From assembly GCA_910583895.1 (NCBI GenBank), contig CAJTYJ010000050.1, positions 1 through 24,126 of the forward strand: a stretch of 24,126 nucleotides of DNA. The letters run 5' to 3'. Source of the DNA: an uncultured Lachnospiraceae bacterium. GTDB lineage: Bacteria; Bacillota; Clostridia; Lachnospirales; Lachnospiraceae. A program made the position numbers and the translations under genes. The notes below the pieces were generated by a model, which saw nothing but the letters and a program-made list of their open reading frames with translations, did no database searches and was not told where the DNA came from. This document shows positions 13,056 through 22,626 of this stretch, in pieces. Within the stretch, counting starts at the first letter, position 1; the number at the start of each line of letters is the position of its first letter.

Positions 13056-14114
13056 CTATCCTTTTTTCCAGAAAGTCCGGTAATACAGGGCAAAGAATAC
13101 TTTTGTCACCATATAACAGGGCACATACCACCCGTGTTTCATCATAAAAAGATAAAGCTTTACAGAAAGCCCGATCTGATCCATCGTGTGATGCATCAGT
13201 GCCTCCCTGACAGAAGGATTCTGACACATCTTTTTTATATTGTTAAGAATTTGACGAAGTGAATCCGTTTGATTTCTCCAAATTTCATTTTTCACCGCCA
13301 TCACTGCAAGACTCAAGAAATCATTGCGGATCTGGGGACGGAAATCATAGACCCCTTTTCGATCTGAGATGGCCTCCATCCGCTCCCGCAAAAGCAAAAT
13401 CTTCGAAAGATACTCCGGATCATGTCCCCCGGTCATGGAAGACAGGTTATACCAGTAGTGATATGGATAATAGTCCGGTACTGTACAGACCCGCTCCGCG
13501 TCCAGAAAGACCGCAAACACCATCTGCAAATCTTCCCCCACACTCACCCGTTCCTCCCAAAGTTCCAGATTTTGTTCCACCAGGCTTTTTTTGAACAGTT
13601 TGGTCACCCGGGATGGCTGAAGGCTGCGTCCGATAAAGCTGCCGTCATTCAAAAGTACCGGAAACAGATCTTTAAGCTGCTGCCGGTCATAGACAGTCCG
13701 GTCCATCCGGTTGGTCTCCCGCCGGGGCGGATAGCCCGGATCTTCATAGTCAAATACCAGTCCTGCCATAGCGATATCTGCCTGATGTCCGGTAAGCGCC
13801 TCCCAGAGCCTCTCATACATATCCGGTTCGATCCAGTCGTCACTGTCCACAAAGCCGATCCAATCTGCCGAGGCATGCCTGACCCCCTCTTTCCAGGCAG
13901 AGGTAAGCCCTCCGTTTTCCTTATGGACCACCCTGATCCGTTCATCCTTTCTGGCATAATCCTCACAGATGGCCGGACAGCGATCGGGAGAACCATCATC
14001 CACCAGAATAATCTCCAGATTCTCATAGGTCTGGGCCAAAATACTGTCCACGCAACGCCCCAGCACGTTCTCTACACCGTATACCGGCACCACCACACTG
14101 ATCTTCTCTCTCAT
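13056..14114 (-). CDS. Family-2 glycosyltransferase (third of three)
   Basis: A 352-residue GT2 (GT-A fold) glycosyltransferase. ISVVVPVYGVENVLGRCVDS begins the Rossmann-like domain, ILVDDGSPD (residues 36-44) binds the nucleotide sugar, and FVDSDDW (88-94) carries the DxD-type metal-binding motif. The C-terminal part has hydrophobic, aromatic patches (KLYLFMMKHGWYVPCYMV) that may touch the membrane. The ATG at 14114 is one base beyond the TAG of the previous gene, whereas the longer reading frame would need a TTG at 14147 inside that gene. It probably adds one sugar to the glycan made by this cluster. Acceptor and donor are unknown. Confidence 0.88.
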   Translation of the reverse strand: MREKISVVVPVYGVENVLGRCVDSILAQTYENLEIILVDDGSPDRCPAICEDYARKDERIRVVHKENGGLTSAWKEGVRHASADWIGFVDSDDWIEPDMYERLWEALTGHQADIAMAGLVFDYEDPGYPPRRETNRMDRTVYDRQQLKDLFPVLLNDGSFIGRSLQPSRVTKLFKKSLVEQNLELWEERVSVGEDLQMVFAVFLDAERVCTVPDYYPYHYWYNLSSMTGGHDPEYLSKILLLRERMEAISDRKGVYDFRPQIRNDFLSLAVMAVKNEIWRNQTDSLRQILNNIKKMCQNPSVREALMHHTMDQIGLSVKLYLFMMKHGWYVPCYMVTKVFFALYYRTFWKKG

Positions 14115-14115
14115 A

Positions 14116-15087
14116 CTATTTTTGTACCTTTCTGAGCAGCACTGCAAAAATCGCCGGGTTTGCCAGGAAGATCCGGTACCCCGCCCTGGTCCTCAGAGGC
14201 AGTTTCCGAATCCATTTTGCCCCTTCCAGGAGATATCTTTTCAGATCTTCCATCAGTTTTCTGCGAAGTTCTGGCATTTCATTCTCTTGATCCATACAGC
14301 GCAGATAAAAGGTAATACAGGCGTCACACAGCTTCCGGTACGCCTTTGGAAGCAGCCGTTCATATCCATTTTCATTAAAAAAGAGAATCCGTTCTTCGTG
14401 GGCTAAAAGCCACTGAAGCCGCTTTTCAGAAAAAACCGCCGTGATGCTTCCCGCATGATCTGTATAATATCCATAGAGTTCCCGGTCTGTGGCCGCCAGC
14501 TTTTTCCCTTCATGAAAAAGCCGGTAGGTGGTCGCCTCATCCTCATGAATTCGTCCCTGTGGGTAACGTATTTTTTCAAACAATTCCCGCCGGTACAGTT
14601 TATTCCAGGCCACCACAAAACGGGTGGCGCTCTCTTCCGGTCCGTAGAGCTGTTCTAACAGGCTTTCCCCCCGGTATACCCGGTAGCTCCGGCTCTTTTC
14701 ACTCCTCAGCGGCTCTCCCTGCACATAAGAAAAGCCGCACTGGCTGATGGCGCATCCCGTCTCCGTAATCAGATCATACAGCGTACGGATAAAGTTCGCC
14801 GCCACATAATCATCCGAGTCCACAAAGGCCAGATATTCCCCTTCTGCCCTATCAATCCCCGCATTTCTCGCCCCGGAAAGCCCGGCATTTTCCTGATGGA
14901 TCACCCGAATCCGGGCATCTTTTTCGGCATACTGGTCGCAGATTTTTGGACATCCGTCCGGCGAGCCGTCATCCACCAGGATGATTTCCAGATTTTTATA
15001 AGTCTGCGACAGAAGACTCTCCACACACCGGGCCAGATAATCCTCCACCTGATACACCGGCACAATAATACTGATCAAAGGTTCCAT
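14116..15087 (-). CDS. Family-2 glycosyltransferase (second of three)
   Basis: A 323-residue GT2 enzyme. The N-terminal catalytic domain contains SIIVPVYQVEDYLARCVES, ILVDDGSPDGCP, IHQENAGLSGARNAGI and FVDSDDYV, the nucleotide-sugar and metal sites. It is closely similar in this part to its two neighbours, consistent with tandem duplication, while the C-terminal halves diverge and could set acceptor choice. The ATG at 15087 begins one base after the TAA of the upstream gene. The longer frame to 15165 lies inside that gene and lacks a signal. Nearly zero spacing suggests translational coupling. Confidence 0.9.
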   Translation of the reverse strand: MEPLISIIVPVYQVEDYLARCVESLLSQTYKNLEIILVDDGSPDGCPKICDQYAEKDARIRVIHQENAGLSGARNAGIDRAEGEYLAFVDSDDYVAANFIRTLYDLITETGCAISQCGFSYVQGEPLRSEKSRSYRVYRGESLLEQLYGPEESATRFVVAWNKLYRRELFEKIRYPQGRIHEDEATTYRLFHEGKKLAATDRELYGYYTDHAGSITAVFSEKRLQWLLAHEERILFFNENGYERLLPKAYRKLCDACITFYLRCMDQENEMPELRRKLMEDLKRYLLEGAKWIRKLPLRTRAGYRIFLANPAIFAVLLRKVQK

Positions 15088-15088
15088 G

Positions 15089-16114
15089 TTATTTGAAAAT
15101 CCCTCCCTTTCTTCTGAGCCAGTGCACCAGCACCACAAATCCCCGGCGCAGTACACACAGTCCATATACCATACCTGCCTGTTTTCGCTTCAGAAAAAAC
15201 CACAGGATCCGGTAATCCAGATACCAAAAGACGGCCTCATCTCCCCGCGTCTTCACCCAGGAATCTTCCCCGTAGGACCGGATTGCCTGTATTTTCTCTT
15301 TTACGGAAAGATCCGGATCTGCCGGCAGCTTCCCGCACTCGTCCATAATCTCGTTCATATACCGGGTGAAGATGCGGCAGTGACCCTCCTTTTTGTTCCC
15401 CCACCACTGGTCATAGAAGGTTTCTGTCTCCCTGCAGATCCGCTTTGCCAGGGCCAGACGGTCCTGTCGTTTTCCGGAAGAAAGGGTCACGTTTCGTTCC
15501 TCCTGAATATAATAGCAGAGCGGCTCTGCCAGTACCATAACCGTCTCGCATCGCTTCAGATAATCCAGATTAAAAAGCAGATCCTCCCCAAGACTTAAGG
15601 AGGGGTCAAACCGGCCCGCCTGTTCTCTTTTGTAAAGCTTGTTCCAGGGCATATTCAGAAAGCTCTGTTCATATAGCGTCAGAAAATCTTCCTCCCCCTC
15701 CGTCAGCCGGAAAGTTCTGGTCTCCCCCGGCAGTTTCAGAATGTCCGCCCCTTCATACAGATGGTGAAAGCCGCAGAGCACCAGATCAGCGCCGGAATCC
15801 TGAAGCGCTTTCTCCATCTGTTCCAGATAGTCCCGGGCCACATAGTCGTCGCTGTCCGTAAAAAGCAGATACTCTCCTTTGGCACTCTCAATCCCCGCGT
15901 TCCTGGCTGCAGACACTCCGGCGTTTTTCTGATGAATCACCCGGACTCTCCCGTCTTTGTCTGCGTAGGAGTCACACAGGGCACCGCTTCCGTCTGTGGA
16001 CCCGTCATCCACCAAAAGCAGCTCCAAATCTTTTTTTGTCTGCCCAAGCCAGGACTCCACACAGCGCGATAGACTTTCCTTTGCTTCATAGACCGGTATC
16101 ACCACACTGTACAT
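15089..16114 (-). CDS. Family-2 glycosyltransferase (first of three)
   Basis: A 341-residue GT2 enzyme with YSVVIPVYEAKESLSRCVES, LLVDDGSTDGSG, IHQKNAGVSAARNAGI and FTDSDDYV in the catalytic domain, and a basic C-terminal segment (VHWLRRKGGIFK) that could sit at the membrane surface. The flippase stop codon abuts its start directly (TAG-ATG), with AAGGAG eight bases upstream. As the first transferase after the flippase it may act early on a lipid-linked sugar, but order in an operon is only weak evidence for order of action. Confidence 0.92.
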   Translation of the reverse strand: MYSVVIPVYEAKESLSRCVESWLGQTKKDLELLLVDDGSTDGSGALCDSYADKDGRVRVIHQKNAGVSAARNAGIESAKGEYLLFTDSDDYVARDYLEQMEKALQDSGADLVLCGFHHLYEGADILKLPGETRTFRLTEGEEDFLTLYEQSFLNMPWNKLYKREQAGRFDPSLSLGEDLLFNLDYLKRCETVMVLAEPLCYYIQEERNVTLSSGKRQDRLALAKRICRETETFYDQWWGNKKEGHCRIFTRYMNEIMDECGKLPADPDLSVKEKIQAIRSYGEDSWVKTRGDEAVFWYLDYRILWFFLKRKQAGMVYGLCVLRRGFVVLVHWLRRKGGIFK

Positions 16115-17653
16115 CTATCTTGCTCCTTTCAGCCTGGAGCCTGCCATCTCCAGCACCATTTTCCGTTCCTCTTTCCGAAGAATGATAAAAAAATTCAGAA
16201 GAAGGGACAAAGGACCTGTCACCATTCCCATCAGTATAAGACTTCCCCAGGAGTGAATCGGATAAACCATCCGGGAGCCAAGTCCCAGCAGTGTGATGGT
16301 TCCAATGGACAAAAATCCCAGCAGAATATCGCTGTAAAAACGATTCCAGCGGACCTTTAAGCAGCTGGCCGCATAGATCGGTGTGAAAATCAGATTCCGC
16401 AAAAGCCCGGTGGCCATGCTGGACAGCGGAAAACATGCTGCCCCCAGATCGGTGGTCTTCAGAAGGATCACGGACATGACCGAAGACAGGATCCCCGACC
16501 CAAGAAGCACCAGAGAATTCCACTTCACCTTCTTGGTAATGATAAATACGTGATAAAGCACCTGGATACTCATGCTGACATAAAGTACCCCCACCGCCAG
16601 GATCGACAGCTTCTGCAGGGCCAGAGGATCTTTTGAAGGCTGCCAGAGCCGGTAAAAGTCAAGGCCATAGGCCGTCAGAAAAGCGATGGGAATGCTCATC
16701 AGAAAGATCAGGATCCGGTTGCTGCTCTTGATAATGCCAACCAGTTTCTCTTTATCGCCCTCTGCATAGGCAATGGTAATCTGGGGATTGAACACACCCA
16801 CGATCGTTCCCATCAGGTTGGAAATAGCGGTGGGCACCATCGTTGCCAGCGCCAAAAGAGTCATCGATGCATTTCCATCCAGGATCAGCGCCCCGGACAG
16901 CAGAACGCCGATCCCGTCCAAAAGCTGCTGCCCCAGTCTGGTCAGAGAATTCCATGCGCCTAAGGAGACCAGCTCCCACACGTTCTTCCAGCGGAAGTTG
17001 GACCAGGACATCCGAATGTCCGGCAACAGCTGCCTTGTGAATCTCCGGTTCCAGAAAGCAATGTAAGCCGTACTGATCACAGATGCCACACCGATATACC
17101 AAAGAGTCGGCCTCCACACAAAAAACGTCACGAATAAAAAGCCGATCCGTAAGATATCCGCGATCATGGTCCGGATGGAAGTCAGATCCAGCCGGTTCAT
17201 GGCATAGGTGGACACTCCGTACACAGAAGTAATAATGCTTAGAAAAAAGTTTCCAAATACAAAAAACCACAGAAGCTGCACATCCCGCAGAATCTCTTTT
17301 GGCACATTTAAAAACGGCATATATCCCATAAAGAGGACGATCACCAGAGCCGGAATCAAAAAGATCACCGCCATCAGTACATTTCCAAAGAATATGGAAG
17401 AGAAATACTCGCTGGCAGTCTGCTTCTCTCCCCGGTGGATATGAATCGTCACAAACCGGCTGGCCATGGTATTGAGGGCTGAGACAACGATCTGGGCATA
17501 GAGTACAAACTGATTGGCCAGCGTCACAAAACCATAGGTATTTTCTCCGATCTGTTCCTCGATAATCCGGGCAAGAAAAAAGCTGATTCCCATATTTACG
17601 GCAAAAGCCAGAAGCTGTGCCGCCATGTTGACTGCCAGTCTCTTCTTATCCAT
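16115..17653 (-). CDS. Polysaccharide flippase (Wzx/MurJ-like MOP superfamily)
   Basis: A 512-residue integral membrane protein with about 12-14 hydrophobic helices, starting MDKKRLAVNMAAQLLAFAVN and containing FFLARIIEEQIGENTYGFVT. That reads like the first two helices of oligosaccharide flippases (RfbX/Wzx type). Such proteins turn lipid-linked oligosaccharides across the membrane. The ATG at 17653 is preferred over GTG at 17662 because AAAAGGAG lies eight bases upstream of it and is too close to the GTG. The three following glycosyltransferases and the preceding DUF2142 protein fit a surface polysaccharide or teichoic-acid-like pathway. No Wzy-type polymerase or initiating sugar-phosphate transferase is seen inside the window. 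Confidence 0.9.
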   Translation of the reverse strand: MDKKRLAVNMAAQLLAFAVNMGISFFLARIIEEQIGENTYGFVTLANQFVLYAQIVVSALNTMASRFVTIHIHRGEKQTASEYFSSIFFGNVLMAVIFLIPALVIVLFMGYMPFLNVPKEILRDVQLLWFFVFGNFFLSIITSVYGVSTYAMNRLDLTSIRTMIADILRIGFLFVTFFVWRPTLWYIGVASVISTAYIAFWNRRFTRQLLPDIRMSWSNFRWKNVWELVSLGAWNSLTRLGQQLLDGIGVLLSGALILDGNASMTLLALATMVPTAISNLMGTIVGVFNPQITIAYAEGDKEKLVGIIKSSNRILIFLMSIPIAFLTAYGLDFYRLWQPSKDPLALQKLSILAVGVLYVSMSIQVLYHVFIITKKVKWNSLVLLGSGILSSVMSVILLKTTDLGAACFPLSSMATGLLRNLIFTPIYAASCLKVRWNRFYSDILLGFLSIGTITLLGLGSRMVYPIHSWGSLILMGMVTGPLSLLLNFFIILRKEERKMVLEMAGSRLKGAR

Positions 17654-17717
17654 TCCATGCACTCCTTTTCCTTTTGCTAGTCATGATGCCTTTCAACTCT
17701 GACATCCTGTCATCCTT

Positions 17718-20345
17718 TTATACCATTGTCACCTGACGGATCACCAGAATCAGCGTCAGAAGCTGCCCCGCTGCCGCCGCTGCCCCGATCCCCCGGTCCA
17801 TCCGCCTGGAAAGCAAAGTCCCTCTGTTTTTGCAGGCAGTCAGAAAGATCAGCAGGAAGGGAAGAAAATATCTGCCCTGTACACCCTCGATGGATACATG
17901 TCCCATGGGCGTCCACTGAAGCAGCATTCCAAGAAGGATCAGCCCTGTACAACCTGCGCACAGAAGCAGCATAAAAAACCGCTGAAAACCACTGATCTTT
18001 CTTATCTCTTCTTGGACGTCACAGATGGACAAGAATAAAAGGAACCAGAAGAAAAGAACCAGCGCCATGGAAGTCTCGATCTCCACCCAGCCCAGTTTAT
18101 AGCCCACCAGAGACTCCAGATAAAACCCGGTCTTATCCAGAATGGTATTCACGATCATGTAAACCAGCTTCAAAGGCTCTTTTATAAAATATCCCAGAGT
18201 ATAGCCTGTCATATAGGCACTTCCTCCCCCGGTGCTCACCACACTGGTGGCCTCTGTCGTCTGCACAATCCCCGTCACCATCTGCATATGCTTCATAAGA
18301 AACAAAAGCACCGGAATCCCATAGAGTGCTCCTAACGACACATACTTTTGTCTCCTTCCCCGGAATCGCTCATACGGGATCAGGACCGGCAGAAAACACA
18401 GAGGCAGGTAGCTTCCGCTCTTGCAGAATACCAGAAACCAGGCCATAAGTTCCAAGAGCGCCATACGTTCTCCGGTCATGGGTTCCTTTTCATAGATCGC
18501 CTGCAGGCACACGCAGCAATAGAAAAACAATATTCCGTGCACCATGGCATCATGGGAAAATGAAGTACACTGCTGCAGATTCACCGGCAGAAGGGCCATC
18601 ACAAACAAGGTCATCTTCCCAAAGGGCAGACGCTTCATCCCCGCCCTGGCCAGCAGCGCAAACACAAGAAGGTTCAGATACCGGGCCAGAAGAAGCATGG
18701 GCACGCTCCCCAGCCCCAAAAGTCTGGCCAGACTCATGCCCAGCACCGCCGGCAGATACAGAAAAATACTTCCCTCAATATTGCTGTTGATCTCTGCCTC
18801 CACCATCCGGTCATCCTGCACCCGGGAGAACATTCCATAGTAAATATTCCGATAATTGCCAAAGGAAGGTGAGGCAGTAAAGGTAAGCGCCGCGTCATCC
18901 GCCCGCATCAGACATCTGGTATCCCCCAGAGATTCATACCCAAGAAGTTCATTGCTGTAGCGATAGGCCATATCCATATGCTTTTCTTCATCCGGAACCA
19001 TCTGAGGCGACAGCAGGATATTGTAAAAAAGCCCGAAGCCAAGGATCAGCAAAAGCAGCACATTTTCAAGCCTCGCTCTTTTTACAAAAGCCACATACCA
19101 AAACAGGCAGGCAAACAACTCTACCCCCAGAAAGATAAAAAAGAAAAACCGCTTTAAAAAAATGTTAAAATACAGATATGCGTTGACACAAAGTCCCTCG
19201 TCACTGGTCATCACTGCAAGCCCGCTGTCCCACAGTTCCGGGGAAAAAGAAAGGTCAATCTGATACTCGTGATCCGCGACCCCTTCCTGGGAATCCTGAA
19301 ACAAAAGACCGGCATATTCACCGGACAAAAACGCAGATGCATCCACTTTTGTCTCACATAATACCTGTGAAAGGGTCAGGTCCGTCACCGTCGCCTTCAT
19401 GCTTCCTTCTGAGAGAACCACCCCTTCTTCCATAAAAAACCGAACCCCAAGCCCCGTCAGATACTCCTCTTTTGGCATCACTTTCTGACTTAAAGTCTGG
19501 TTTTCCTCATTGACCGGCAATGTTTCCCCGTCCGCCCCATACACGGTGGTTTTTTCTGTCGTATTCTGCGCAATTCGAATCTGGGTGTCATACAAATACA
19601 GAAATATCAGTGCAACTGCCAGTATCATAACCCCAAGCCCGGCCACTTCTTTTTTGTCCGGCATCACCAGGATCGGTTTTCGATCCCTGCCAGCTTGCTT
19701 CCTTCTTCCAAACCCTTCCGAAAAGCCGCCCGCGCCAAAAACACCGATTCCAAAGAGCAGCAGAATCAGTCCTGTACCCAGAGGCTTTTGATACTGGTGA
19801 ACCCACACCGGATAGGTCAGATTATAGACCAGACTCTTTTCCAGAGAAATCCCATTGAGAATCGCACGGCCCGGGGTCACAGTCGTCTCATTCAGCCACA
19901 GGGAAGGCCCCTCTTTTTCTGCGTCCGTCCAGATCTGCACCGTGAGCACCGGCAGTGCCTCCTCTTCTTTCTGATCAAGGGACAAAGGCACAAACAGGAA
20001 CTGATCCTCTGTCAGCTCTTCCAGGTCATACTGCTGCTCTCCCACCGGCCTGTCCCCTTCCAGCGCAAGCATGTAAAGCTGCCCTTTCAGATGCTCATAC
20101 TTGTGAAACGCAAAGAAAAAGCCGATCTGCTCTGCCTGTCCCGACGGAAGCTCCAGCGTAAATTCCAGCTGCTTTCCATCCTTTAACTCTTCCGTAGTAC
20201 TGCGAAGATTGGCCTGATTGGCCCCCTCAAGTCCCAGGGAACAAAGCTGCCGCACCGGCAGAAGCATACCTGCTGCCGCCACCAGCAGGCAAAACACGGC
20301 CCACAAAAACAGATACCTTTTCCCGTTTTTTAACCTGATCTCCAT
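17718..20345 (-). CDS. DUF2142-type large membrane protein
   Basis: An 875-residue protein with two halves. The N-terminal part has a membrane anchor (YLFLWAVFCLLVAAAGMLLP), two extracellular beta-rich regions and helices between them. The C-terminal half has about ten membrane helices with DUF2142-like motifs, PDEEKHMDMAYRYSNE and VQGRYFLPFLLI. DUF2142 proteins resemble GT-C glycosyltransferases, which use lipid-phosphate sugars outside the cytoplasmic membrane, but their activity is mostly unproven. The ATG at 20345 has GAGG eight bases upstream. The frame is open to 20468, but the added residues are simply the translation of the 20379-20462 inverted repeat, so the shorter start is better. 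It sits between cdaR and the flippase. Confidence 0.82.
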   Translation of the reverse strand: MEIRLKNGKRYLFLWAVFCLLVAAAGMLLPVRQLCSLGLEGANQANLRSTTEELKDGKQLEFTLELPSGQAEQIGFFFAFHKYEHLKGQLYMLALEGDRPVGEQQYDLEELTEDQFLFVPLSLDQKEEEALPVLTVQIWTDAEKEGPSLWLNETTVTPGRAILNGISLEKSLVYNLTYPVWVHQYQKPLGTGLILLLFGIGVFGAGGFSEGFGRRKQAGRDRKPILVMPDKKEVAGLGVMILAVALIFLYLYDTQIRIAQNTTEKTTVYGADGETLPVNEENQTLSQKVMPKEEYLTGLGVRFFMEEGVVLSEGSMKATVTDLTLSQVLCETKVDASAFLSGEYAGLLFQDSQEGVADHEYQIDLSFSPELWDSGLAVMTSDEGLCVNAYLYFNIFLKRFFFFIFLGVELFACLFWYVAFVKRARLENVLLLLILGFGLFYNILLSPQMVPDEEKHMDMAYRYSNELLGYESLGDTRCLMRADDAALTFTASPSFGNYRNIYYGMFSRVQDDRMVEAEINSNIEGSIFLYLPAVLGMSLARLLGLGSVPMLLLARYLNLLVFALLARAGMKRLPFGKMTLFVMALLPVNLQQCTSFSHDAMVHGILFFYCCVCLQAIYEKEPMTGERMALLELMAWFLVFCKSGSYLPLCFLPVLIPYERFRGRRQKYVSLGALYGIPVLLFLMKHMQMVTGIVQTTEATSVVSTGGGSAYMTGYTLGYFIKEPLKLVYMIVNTILDKTGFYLESLVGYKLGWVEIETSMALVLFFWFLLFLSICDVQEEIRKISGFQRFFMLLLCAGCTGLILLGMLLQWTPMGHVSIEGVQGRYFLPFLLIFLTACKNRGTLLSRRMDRGIGAAAAAGQLLTLILVIRQVTMV

Positions 20346-20378
20346 AATACCAACCTCAAAATCTTTCCGCTGATGCAG

Positions 20379-20462
20379 GACTGCCGCAAAATACAGACTG
20401 CCCGGACGAAAACCGCTCCATCTACCGGCTTTCGCCCGGACAAACTGTACCCTGCGACAGTC
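20379..20462 (-). ncRNA. 37-bp stem-loop between cdaR and the DUF2142 gene
   Basis: Arms 20379-20415 and 20426-20462 are inverted copies separated by 10 bases. They differ at nine of 37 positions. In the minus-strand RNA, the direction of transcription, eight of those nine are G-U pairs and one is U-U, so 36 of 37 positions can pair. In the plus-strand RNA the same eight would be A-C mismatches. The stem begins 18 bases after the cdaR stop and ends 33 bases before the next ATG. No T-tract follows, so it is not a standard terminator. It may be an RNase III-type processing site, an mRNA stabiliser, an attenuator, or a palindromic repeat element. Confidence 0.7.
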
Positions 20463-20479
20463 CCCCATTCCTTTTTCTG

Positions 20480-21736
20480 TTATTCTTCCGCTTTGACAAG
20501 CGTCAATGTCATCTCCAGTCCTTCCGGCGCCTGGATCCCCTCCGGCACCACCAGCGCAACAGGCACCTGATAGGTCCCCGGCTTTTGATATTCCGAAAGA
20601 TCCGCCGACAGTATAACTGCATCTGGCGTAAGCTCTGCAAGTTCGGACTCTACTCCGCTTACGACCACCTCAAGCATCCCGGATTCTGACCAGTCCGGTG
20701 CAAGCCCCGGCTGCAGATTTTCCCAGCGAATCTGATCTCCCTGGAAAAGAAAGTTTTTAGACACATGGGGAATGATCTCCATGGTAACCACGATCTCCCG
20801 CTCCTCTTCATCCGGAATCAAAAGACCGTCACTTAAATACTGGCTGATATCCACCCGCTGTTCTATCTTTCCGATGGCGCCCTCCGGATTCAGCGCTTCC
20901 GCCGGAATCTCCAGATTATAGATCGGTTTGATCTGGCTGTTGGTTCCTGCAATGGTCACTGTCTCCGGCAGATAGGAGATCGCTCCAAGGCTGCAGTTCT
21001 CCGGTGCAGCCAGACTGGTATCGAAACTGATACCCACCTTTTTCGTGTTCAGCGTCGTCACCGTCACGTGGAAATCCTGGTCTTTTCCGTAATATTCCAG
21101 ATAGGTCCCGTCAATGGGTTTTCCCTCGCTGTCCAGAAGTTTCAGTTTGCCGGAGCGCACCATGGTTCCGGTGATGCCTGTGATATTCACTTCCACCACC
21201 ACGCTCTTGATCCGGTCAACCACGGAAGCCGGACCTGTGATCTCAATCAAAGACTGTTCCGGAACTGCGCTTCCCGGCACCAGTCCCTTCTCCTTATCCG
21301 GATCCCCCTTGGTCCTGACCGTCACCTTGAACTGCTCCGTCACTGACTCCTCAATGCTGACCAGCACATTTTCCCGGTTCTGAGCTACCCGCTCGATCGT
21401 GGAATCTCCGATGTATTCCACCTCGATCCGGACCATACTGCCAAACTGCAGATCCTTTTGCATATCTGCAGTCACGACAAAGTCCGAGGCCTTCAGGCTG
21501 TTTAAAACACTTCGTCTGGCATAAACAGTCAGGTCCACCACATCCGTGCCTTCCTCGATCCGGCACATCTGTCCCTGAGATGTGATGGCGTCCATATTGA
21601 CCATGTTGACTTTTATATTTCGAAGGGGCCTGCTGTCCACGGCGTCATCAATGTTCACCACCACAAGCCACAGTACAATGGCCCCCACAACAGACAGGAT
21701 CTTCAGAAGCAGATTATTAAACAGTTTTGTCTTCAT
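20480..21736 (-). CDS. cdaR: CdaR, YbbR-domain regulator of the diadenylate cyclase
   Basis: A 418-residue protein with one N-terminal membrane helix (about residues 8-28, ILSVVGAIVLWLVVVNI) followed by an extracellular region of about four YbbR-like beta repeats. Conserved-looking turns include KVNMVNMDAITSQG and VTIAGTNSQIKPIYNLEIPA. In Bacillota this is the partner of CdaA. It is anchored in the membrane and modulates c-di-AMP synthesis. The start codon lies within the end of cdaA (20-base overlap), so expression is coupled. The gene order cdaA-cdaR is the usual one, but glmM, often the third gene, is absent. The hairpin and DUF2142 gene follow instead. Confidence 0.93.
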   Translation of the reverse strand: MKTKLFNNLLLKILSVVGAIVLWLVVVNIDDAVDSRPLRNIKVNMVNMDAITSQGQMCRIEEGTDVVDLTVYARRSVLNSLKASDFVVTADMQKDLQFGSMVRIEVEYIGDSTIERVAQNRENVLVSIEESVTEQFKVTVRTKGDPDKEKGLVPGSAVPEQSLIEITGPASVVDRIKSVVVEVNITGITGTMVRSGKLKLLDSEGKPIDGTYLEYYGKDQDFHVTVTTLNTKKVGISFDTSLAAPENCSLGAISYLPETVTIAGTNSQIKPIYNLEIPAEALNPEGAIGKIEQRVDISQYLSDGLLIPDEEEREIVVTMEIIPHVSKNFLFQGDQIRWENLQPGLAPDWSESGMLEVVVSGVESELAELTPDAVILSADLSEYQKPGTYQVPVALVVPEGIQAPEGLEMTLTLVKAEE

Positions 21737-22586
21737 TCTTGCCCCGTCCCTTCCATAATTTGATCTTTCTGCCCTCTTCCGGCTTCGACTTAAGCGACTG
21801 GAGCTGTTCTTTTAACTGTTCCTGATTCAGGTTGCGCAAAAGCCGTCCGTTCTTTGCCACGGAGACGGCCCCCGTCTCCTCGGACACCACGATGGTCAGG
21901 GAATCACTGACCTCGCTGACGCCCACTGCCGCCCGGTGTCTGGTGCCAAGGGCTTTGCTCAGATTCATATTGTCCGACAGAGGCAGATAACAGGTGGCTG
22001 ACCGGATTCTGTTCCCTGTAAGAATCAGCGCCCCGTCATGGAGCGGAGTATTTTTCTCAAAAATATTCAGAATCAGCTGGCTGGACACCGCCGAATCGAT
22101 GGAAATTCCAGTCCGCTCATATTCCTTCAGACTGACGTCCTGCTCGATCACAATCAGAGCTCCGGTCCGCACTTTTCCCATCTCAAAGCATGCTTTGACC
22201 AGCTCCTGGATCGTCCGGTCCGTAATCCCTTCCTCTTCTTTTTTAGAACTGTCAAAGGGAACAATGGAGCTTAGGATATTCTTTTCCCCCAGCTGCTCTA
22301 ATGCCCGGCGAAGCTCCGGCTGAAATACGATGATCACAGCTGTGATTCCAAGACTGAAAAAGTTCTCCGCAATCCACAGAATCGTATTCATATGGAAGAT
22401 CGCAGCCACCGCCAGAAGAGCGAGCACCACAGCGAACCCTTTCAGAAGCGTCCATGCACGGGTTGATTTGATCCACACCAGGATCTGATAGAAAATAAAG
22501 GACAAAATGATAATCTCCGCCACATCTGTCTTGGTGACATTCAGCGCATCCAAGGAAATATACTGGTTGAGCTGCTGAAGATTCAT
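21717..22586 (-). CDS. cdaA: CdaA diadenylate cyclase
   Basis: A 289-residue membrane-bound diadenylate cyclase that makes c-di-AMP from two ATP. Three N-terminal helices (about 22-40, 49-65 and 72-90) precede the DAC domain. Its signature motifs are intact: LHDGALIL (Asp184-Gly-Ala) and GTRHRAAVG (Arg216-His-Arg). Length and layout match CdaA/DacA. A purine-rich AAAGGA lies nine bases upstream of the ATG. c-di-AMP controls potassium and osmolyte transport and cell-wall homeostasis in Bacillota, which makes the downstream glycan-assembly genes a suggestive partner set. The tail is short and basic (KLWKGRGKNEDK). Confidence 0.96.
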   Translation of the reverse strand: MNLQQLNQYISLDALNVTKTDVAEIIILSFIFYQILVWIKSTRAWTLLKGFAVVLALLAVAAIFHMNTILWIAENFFSLGITAVIIVFQPELRRALEQLGEKNILSSIVPFDSSKKEEEGITDRTIQELVKACFEMGKVRTGALIVIEQDVSLKEYERTGISIDSAVSSQLILNIFEKNTPLHDGALILTGNRIRSATCYLPLSDNMNLSKALGTRHRAAVGVSEVSDSLTIVVSEETGAVSVAKNGRLLRNLNQEQLKEQLQSLKSKPEEGRKIKLWKGRGKNEDKTV

Positions 22587-22626
22587 CTTCTCACATCCTT
22601 TCTCCTTACGATTCTGTCAGTCCGTC

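Noticed and set aside
20346..20468. An N-terminal extension of the DUF2142 protein starting at 20468.
   Set aside because: The extension is a translation of the inverted repeat. The opposite strand gives a similar-looking peptide for the same reason, and the ATG at 20345 has a ribosome site.
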